Below, one piece after another: positions 7,085 through 11,089 of a DNA stretch of 11,089 nucleotides. Position 1 is the stretch's first letter. Every line of letters starts with the position of its first letter. This DNA comes from JAERML01 sp035687895 (GTDB lineage: Bacteria; Bacteroidota; Ignavibacteria; UBA10030; UBA6906). The position numbers were made by a program, and so were the translations under genes. A model generated the notes under the pieces. It ran no database searches, was not told the origin of the DNA, and saw nothing but the letters and a program-made list of their open reading frames with translations. The stretch spans positions 1-11,089 of the forward strand of contig DASRUE010000189.1 in NCBI GenBank assembly GCA_035687895.1, in the 5' to 3' direction.

Positions 7085-8162
7085 CGATCACCGGTTCCCG
7101 TTGTAAGGTAATGCCAAACTTGTTGAACACCGCATCTTGAATCACTCCGGCAAGGACGAGCAGCTCTGCAGTTGATCCACCGTAGTTTACCAGAGCCAGT
7201 GAATGGTGCGGCGAAATCCCGACGCCGCCTTTGCGGTACCCCTTTGCAAAGCCCGCATGCTCGATCAACCAGGCGGCCGGAATTTTGACTGCGTCATCCG
7301 CAAGGAATGATGGAATCGACTCGCCGGTTCCCACTGACGCCCACCGCCCCTGAAGACTCGCGAACTCATCGTGAGTCAAGATCGGATTCATGAAGAACGA
7401 GCCGACTGAACGTGAGTGGGGATCGGAAGGGTCTACCACCATGGACTTGGCTATCCGCAACGCAAGCACGCCAGTCCGCACCGCATCAAGAACGGGTCGT
7501 CCGCTGTCAAGATCGTCCAGATTGTGGGACGTTTCAAGGTGGCGTTTCAATTCGGGATACTTGATCACCGGTCTGCCGTTCGCCGTGAGGCGGAAGGTAA
7601 CGTCAGTGATGATGAAGCGGTCTGCGTCCTCGGATTTGAATCGACTCTGACGATAGCCAAACCGGCATTCTATATTGGTGAACCTCACGCTCTCTAAAGT
7701 CCGGCGATCAATTGCCGATATGCTCACAAGCGTCTCTCTCACTTCCTGCCCGTACGCGCCCACATTCTGGATTGGTGTTGCACCAACAAAGCCCGGGATC
7801 CCGGAGAGGCACTCAACACCGGCAAGGTGATGGTCGATGCAATACCGGACAAATGGATCCCACATCTCACCCGCGGCGGCAGTCACCTCGGTAGACTCTC
7901 CGTGCGTTTCCCCGGCAATCCCCCGCAGGGCTACCTTTACCATCAATCCGCTATATCCATCATCAGGAACAATGATATTGCTCCCGCCCCCAAGAATGTA
8001 AGTGTGGAGACCCCTCTCCCGTGCAAAAAGGAGCGCTTCACGGAGTTGATCTGCAGAGTGCGCAACAGCAAAGAAACGCGCCTGACCCCCAAGGCCAAGA
8101 GTAGTGTAAGGGGCGATGGGTTCATTGTTCTTGATTTCGATCCGACCGGCTCGATCTGTCAT
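7077..8162 (-). CDS. murB: UDP-N-acetylenolpyruvoylglucosamine reductase MurB (type I)
   Basis: This 361-aa FAD-dependent cytoplasmic enzyme reduces UDP-GlcNAc-enolpyruvate with NADPH to UDP-N-acetylmuramate, the second committed step of peptidoglycan synthesis. It has the FAD-binding NTLGLGG-like start (YTTLGLGG, 19-26), GGGSN at 58-62 and SGIPGFVGATPIQNVGAYGQE at 120-140. The catalytic set is present: R171 in FGYRQSRFK, the proton-donor S255 in GSFFMNP (254-260) and E356 near the C-terminus. The length and the FGYRQSRF segment place it in type I, like E. coli MurB. The start at 8162 has a weak AGG about seven bases upstream. It stands apart from any mur cluster in this window. Its last 8 bases overlap the end of ogt, and its start faces the CPBP-type gene 58 bases away. 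Confidence 0.97.
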   Translation of the reverse strand: MTDRAGRIEIKNNEPIAPYTTLGLGGQARFFAVAHSADQLREALLFARERGLHTYILGGGSNIIVPDDGYSGLMVKVALRGIAGETHGESTEVTAAAGEMWDPFVRYCIDHHLAGVECLSGIPGFVGATPIQNVGAYGQEVRETLVSISAIDRRTLESVRFTNIECRFGYRQSRFKSEDADRFIITDVTFRLTANGRPVIKYPELKRHLETSHNLDDLDSGRPVLDAVRTGVLALRIAKSMVVDPSDPHSRSVGSFFMNPILTHDEFASLQGRWASVGTGESIPSFLADDAVKIPAAWLIEHAGFAKGYRKGGVGISPHHSLALVNYGGSTAELLVLAGVIQDAVFNKFGITLQREPVIVS

Positions 8163-8220
8163 GTCTTGCCTAATTGCAGCATTTGTCTATCTTCCATCCA
8201 TCCTCACACGAAGGCGTTAC

Positions 8221-9198
8221 ATGAAAACCATTGTGCAATACGTCCGCGACTATCTGCGTGAAGAATGGAATCCGGTTCTGTTCGGCGTGACCGGTCTGTT
8301 CCTGACCGTGGCAATTGTTCTCAACTACGTGCTTGGTGCAGAGACAACCATTGTCCGGAGTCTCGGTCATCCCGGGTGGCAGTTCATCTTCTATCTCGCC
8401 TTCTATGCGCTGCCGTTCATGGTTACGCTTCTTGCGTGGTCTGCTACACAACAAGACTATTCGGTCTTCAAGAGAAGACAGTTCTGGTTTATCTCTCTCT
8501 TCACATTCTCCATTCTCTCGGCCTATGTCGTCCTCCACATCTTACCGTGGTATCTCTACACACATCACGTTTGGATTTATGATTCAGTTCGTGAAGACCA
8601 TCGGATTATTGCCCTTCGTTGTGCAGGAAACCTGCTTCCGCTTCTTCTTGCTACTCCGTTCATTCTCTTCTACTGGCACCGCGCGGACCGAACGCGGCTG
8701 AGACCATATGGTCTCGATGCGCGCACCATTAATATGAAGCCGTATTTCCTCATACTCCTTCTCATTGCTCCAGTAGTTATCGCCGTATCATTCACAAACG
8801 ACTTCCAGCAGTCATATCCGCGATACAAGTTCGGTTTTCCCGCCAACATCCTGGGTGCAGAGAAAAATCTGCTACTATTGATCTATGAGCTTTGTTATGG
8901 TGCCGACTTCATCTTTGTTGAGTTCTTCTTCCGGGGATTCATGGTGCTCGGCCTTGCACGAGTTCTCGACCGCACGACAAAGGTACAGACTTCTGCCGCA
9001 ATCCTTCCCATGGTAGCCGTCTATGCCTTCATCCATTTCGAGAAACCTCTGCTGGAAGCCATCAGTTCCATTTTTGGAGGGCTTGTGTTGGGGGTGATTG
9101 CCCATCGGACAAAATCCATCTACGGCGGCATCATCCTCCATCTCGGGGTCGCCTATCTTATGGAACTCGCCGGCTCGCTGCGCATGGTATTCCGGTAA
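8221..9198 (+). CDS. Polytopic membrane protein of the CPBP (CAAX protease/bacteriocin-processing) family, divergent motifs
   Basis: The 325-aa product has roughly seven or eight hydrophobic segments (about 18-38, 53-74, 88-110, 134-152, 174-192, 218-248, 258-272, 283-296 and 302-316). The C-terminal third resembles the CPBP/Abi intramembrane protease domain. The motif I equivalent is V-E234-F-F-F-R238-G, where the usual first Glu of EExxxR is Val. The motif II equivalent is YAFIH272, close to FxxxH. The last motif is H307-LGV-A, where Asn or Asp often follows the His. Known family members cleave prenylated or signal-like peptides within the membrane; activity here is uncertain because of these changes. 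The start at 8221 is preferred over upstream ATGs at 8116 and 8161, which overlap murB or its start codon; an AAGG (8211-8214) is a weak Shine-Dalgarno. It converges on the 87-aa gene with 8 bases between stops. Confidence 0.75.
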   Translation: MKTIVQYVRDYLREEWNPVLFGVTGLFLTVAIVLNYVLGAETTIVRSLGHPGWQFIFYLAFYALPFMVTLLAWSATQQDYSVFKRRQFWFISLFTFSILSAYVVLHILPWYLYTHHVWIYDSVREDHRIIALRCAGNLLPLLLATPFILFYWHRADRTRLRPYGLDARTINMKPYFLILLLIAPVVIAVSFTNDFQQSYPRYKFGFPANILGAEKNLLLLIYELCYGADFIFVEFFFRGFMVLGLARVLDRTTKVQTSAAILPMVAVYAFIHFEKPLLEAISSIFGGLVLGVIAHRTKSIYGGIILHLGVAYLMELAGSLRMVFR

Positions 9199-9206
9199 CA
9201 CATCCT

Positions 9207-9470
9207 CTATGGTCCTCCAGACTTCAAATGCGGGAGTGTGAATCCGCGATACGTATCGAAGCGGGAATCGTAGAAGACTATGTTTGACCTGCCGTCACGA
9301 AGTGTTCCTCCGGAGGGATAAAGAAGGAACTCCTCGATCGTTTGAGAGACTCTGTTGACCGGCTTTCCCTCTTCAGCATAGAACCTGAGCGTGTAATACC
9401 CGAGCGTATACGGTGCACTTTGAAGCTGCTTCAGGATGTTGTCGTATGTGTAGAGGTGAATATCGGCCAT
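9207..9470 (-). CDS. Short protein of unknown function, last gene of the SDR-AKR operon
   Basis: I do not recognise this 87-aa protein. It has no signal peptide or membrane segment and is rich in Tyr and Phe (for example YTLGYYTLRFYAEEGK at 21-36), so it is probably a small soluble alpha/beta protein. It reads as a coherent folded sequence with alternating hydrophobics, and has no cysteine or obvious catalytic motif. Its ATG at 9470 lies one base after the stop codon of the aldo/keto reductase (TAA-T-ATG), which supports it as a real, translationally coupled gene despite no clear Shine-Dalgarno. A functional link to the reductase is only suggested by this arrangement. Confidence 0.65.
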   Translation of the reverse strand: MADIHLYTYDNILKQLQSAPYTLGYYTLRFYAEEGKPVNRVSQTIEEFLLYPSGGTLRDGRSNIVFYDSRFDTYRGFTLPHLKSGGP

Positions 9471-9471
9471 A

Positions 9472-10422
9472 TTATTCAGACTGCTGGAGCTTCATCCTGC
9501 CGACGATCTGATCGACGGCCATGACCTGGTCCGGCGTCAGGTCGATGCCGGTTGCAGTTACTGCCTGGCGAAACTGCAGTCGGGTCTTTGCGCCGCAGAC
9601 GGCCACCCCGATCTGTGGGTTCTGGAGTATCCAGGCAAGCGCGAGTTGAGTCAGGGTCAAGCCCTCCTGATCCGCCAACGTCCGGAGACGATTGATGCTT
9701 TCGATGTGCGAGCGGAACATGTCACCGCGAAAACGCCGGTCCTCGATCCGGAAATCATCAGCTTCGAAGACTGAATTCTTGTGGAATTTTCCCGTCAGAA
9801 GTCCGCGGCAATATGGTTCGCATGCCAGCACGGCAACGTTGGCGGCCCGGCAGAAAGGGAGCAGTTCCTCTTCGATCGAGCGAGTGAGGATGTTGTACGG
9901 GACAAGGGCCGCGTCGATACGGCCGTATTGGAGAGAGTCGCGCAGGATCTCCGGTGTGGCACCGCAAAAGCCGATGGCACGGATCTTTCCCAACCGGCGG
10001 AGTTCCTCCATCGCCTCCATGGTTTCACTGAGAGGTGTGGTCGGGTCGGGGCCATGAATCTGGTAAATGTCAATCACTGCGCGCCGCAGCCGGCGAAGGC
10101 TTTCTTCCACCTGCCGGGTGATGTTCCCCCGGGTGTTGAGGGGCCAGAAATGCCCTTCACTGTCGATGCCGGTTCCAACTTTTGTTGCAACTGTCACCTC
10201 GTGGATGTGAGAACCGAGCGCCTCACCGAGAATTTCCTCTGCGAGACCTGCACCGTAGGATGGTGACGTGTCGAAGAATGTCACTCCTTCTTCCACCGCG
10301 GCTCTGATCGCCCGCACAGCGTCAGACTTGACAACAGGCCCGTAGTGTCCACCGAATGGCAGGCCGCCAAGCCCAATCCTCGAAATCGTCAAACCTGTTT
10401 TGCCAAGCTGGGAGTATCGCAT
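9472..10422 (-). CDS. Aldo/keto reductase family oxidoreductase
   Basis: The 316-aa protein is a cytoplasmic NAD(P)H-dependent (beta/alpha)8-barrel oxidoreductase. It opens with MRYSQLGKTGLTISRIGLG, and the full catalytic tetrad is visible: D51 and Y56 in FFDTSPSYG, K81 in VATKVG, and H123 in IYQIHGPDP. The sequence style, with the GLGGLPFGG start and the IDIYQIHGPDP loop, is like the D-threo-aldose 1-dehydrogenase/L-galactose dehydrogenase branch, but the substrate cannot be fixed. An upstream in-frame ATG at 10476 would add 18 residues overlapping the preceding SDR gene; the start at 10422 is chosen because it begins at the family N-terminus and lies one base after the SDR stop (TAG-G-ATG). 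The 87-aa gene follows with the same one-base spacing, giving a tight three-gene operon. Confidence 0.93.
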   Translation of the reverse strand: MRYSQLGKTGLTISRIGLGGLPFGGHYGPVVKSDAVRAIRAAVEEGVTFFDTSPSYGAGLAEEILGEALGSHIHEVTVATKVGTGIDSEGHFWPLNTRGNITRQVEESLRRLRRAVIDIYQIHGPDPTTPLSETMEAMEELRRLGKIRAIGFCGATPEILRDSLQYGRIDAALVPYNILTRSIEEELLPFCRAANVAVLACEPYCRGLLTGKFHKNSVFEADDFRIEDRRFRGDMFRSHIESINRLRTLADQEGLTLTQLALAWILQNPQIGVAVCGAKTRLQFRQAVTATGIDLTPDQVMAVDQIVGRMKLQQSE

Positions 10423-10423
10423 C

Positions 10424-11089
10424 CTAGGTCCGCCGATTGACAAGGGTGACCGTCGCCTGATCTGTTGGCGTGACAACGACTTTCGCGATGTTCACATGCG
10501 CGGGTCGTGTTGCCGTGAAGACGACAATCTCTGCAACGTCGTTACCGCGCAATGGTGTCATCCCCGCGTATGCCTGCTTTGCTCTTTCTTTATCTCCCCG
10601 GAAGCGAACCTCGCTGAACTCCGTCTCCACAAGCCCTGGGTCGACGCTTGTCACGCGCACCGCGGTACCGAGGAGATCCATCTTCAGAGCCTGTGTCAAT
10701 CCATCCACGGCAAACTTGGTCGCACAGTACACATTGCCATTCGGATACGTCTGGTGTCCCGCAATTGATCCGATGTTGATGACGTGTCCGCTGTTGCGCT
10801 CCACCATCCCGGGGAGGACGGCGCGGGTCACGTACAGCAAGCCCTTGATGTTTGTGTCGATCATTTCATCCCAGTCCCGGGTACTCCCTTCGTGGAGCTT
10901 ATTCAGTCCGCGGCTTAGTCCGGCATTGTTCACCAGAATGTCAATCGTGCGCCATTCCGGTGGAAGGGACGAAAAAACTTCTTCCACACGGTTCTTATTC
11001 GTGACGTCGAGCTCCATTGTGTGGATATGGACGGCGTGGTCAGCGATCAGCCTTCTTGCAATTGTGTCGAGCCGATCCTTGCGGCGCGC
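10424..11089 (-). CDS. ydfG: YdfG-like short-chain dehydrogenase/reductase, 5' end cut by window
   Basis: The open frame runs without a stop to base 11089, so the N-terminal part with the glycine-rich NADP-binding motif lies outside. The visible 221 residues contain the LDVT turn (27-30), NNAG at 54-57 and the catalytic Ser-Tyr-Lys set S108, Y121 and K125 (INIGSIAGH and VYCATK). The C-terminal region (DPGLVETEFSEVRFRGD, about 150-166, then the VAEIVVF and PTDQATVTLVNR segments) matches the YdfG/3-hydroxy acid dehydrogenase group. YdfG oxidises L-allo-threonine, serine and 3-hydroxy acids with NADP and also reduces malonic semialdehyde; the exact substrate here is inferred only by family. An internal ATG at 11017 is not the start, because the 24 codons upstream are clearly SDR-like (ARRKDRLDTIARRL). 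It is the first visible gene of an operon with the aldo/keto reductase. Confidence 0.93.
   Translation of the reverse strand, partial: ARRKDRLDTIARRLIADHAVHIHTMELDVTNKNRVEEVFSSLPPEWRTIDILVNNAGLSRGLNKLHEGSTRDWDEMIDTNIKGLLYVTRAVLPGMVERNSGHVINIGSIAGHQTYPNGNVYCATKFAVDGLTQALKMDLLGTAVRVTSVDPGLVETEFSEVRFRGDKERAKQAYAGMTPLRGNDVAEIVVFTATRPAHVNIAKVVVTPTDQATVTLVNRRT

Noticed and set aside
8166..8193. Possible promoter TTGCCT-N16-TATCTT upstream of the CPBP-type gene
   Set aside because: Each element matches only four of six consensus bases with a 16-base spacer; too weak to call.
9781..10266. 161-codon plus-strand open frame inside the aldo/keto reductase gene
   Set aside because: Opposite-strand shadow of a gene with an intact catalytic tetrad.
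1..11089. CRISPR arrays, insertion sequences, phage genes, tRNA or rRNA genes, toxin-antitoxin or defence modules
   Set aside because: I saw no regularly spaced repeats, transposase or integrase motifs, cloverleaf or rRNA segments, or known defence domains on either strand.

Overview
This is a chromosomal stretch from a bacterium of moderate GC content. It carries ordinary single-copy housekeeping genes (truA, priA, murB) mixed with small accessory operons. The long PriA (838 aa, with a large insertion between the N-terminal DNA-binding part and the helicase core), the exported DinB-like and PAP2 proteins and the divergent CPBP-type membrane protein suggest a member of the Bacteroidota/Chlorobiota/Ignavibacteriota group. 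That placement is inference from protein style only. One start has a perfect Shine-Dalgarno sequence (AAGGAGG before the DinB gene), whereas priA and adaA have none visible. I see no insertion sequence, phage gene, CRISPR array, tRNA or rRNA, and no gene-free stretch over 300 bases.

Layout. Bases 1-65 (minus) are the first codons of truA. Diverging from it on the plus strand are an exported DinB-superfamily protein (262-849) and an exported PAP2-family phosphatase (910-1755). These converge on priA (4334-1818, minus), which is preceded on the same strand by a small exported protein of unknown function (4844-4398). Diverging from that gene is a plus-strand alkylation-response cluster: adaA (5039-5611), a class I SAM-dependent methyltransferase (5663-6484) and ogt (6524-7084). 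The 3' end of ogt overlaps the 3' end of murB (8162-7077, minus) by 8 bases. Diverging from murB is a polytopic membrane protein of the CPBP protease type (8221-9198). It converges on a compact minus-strand operon: a YdfG-like short-chain dehydrogenase (cut by the window end at 11089, ending 10424), an aldo/keto reductase (10422-9472) and an 87-aa protein of unknown function (9470-9207). Each of these three genes is separated from the next by one base.

How the genes work together. AdaA plus Ogt are the two halves of the E. coli Ada protein encoded as separate genes, with a methyltransferase of unknown substrate between them. AdaA senses methylphosphotriesters in DNA and should activate transcription, and Ogt removes O6-alkyl groups from guanine. 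The SDR and aldo/keto reductase are probably translationally coupled and act on carbonyl or hydroxy compounds. I found no convincing new multi-gene system. The items most worth a second look are the methyltransferase inside the split Ada operon, the CPBP protein with altered motifs, the exported DinB protein and the two short proteins of unknown function.
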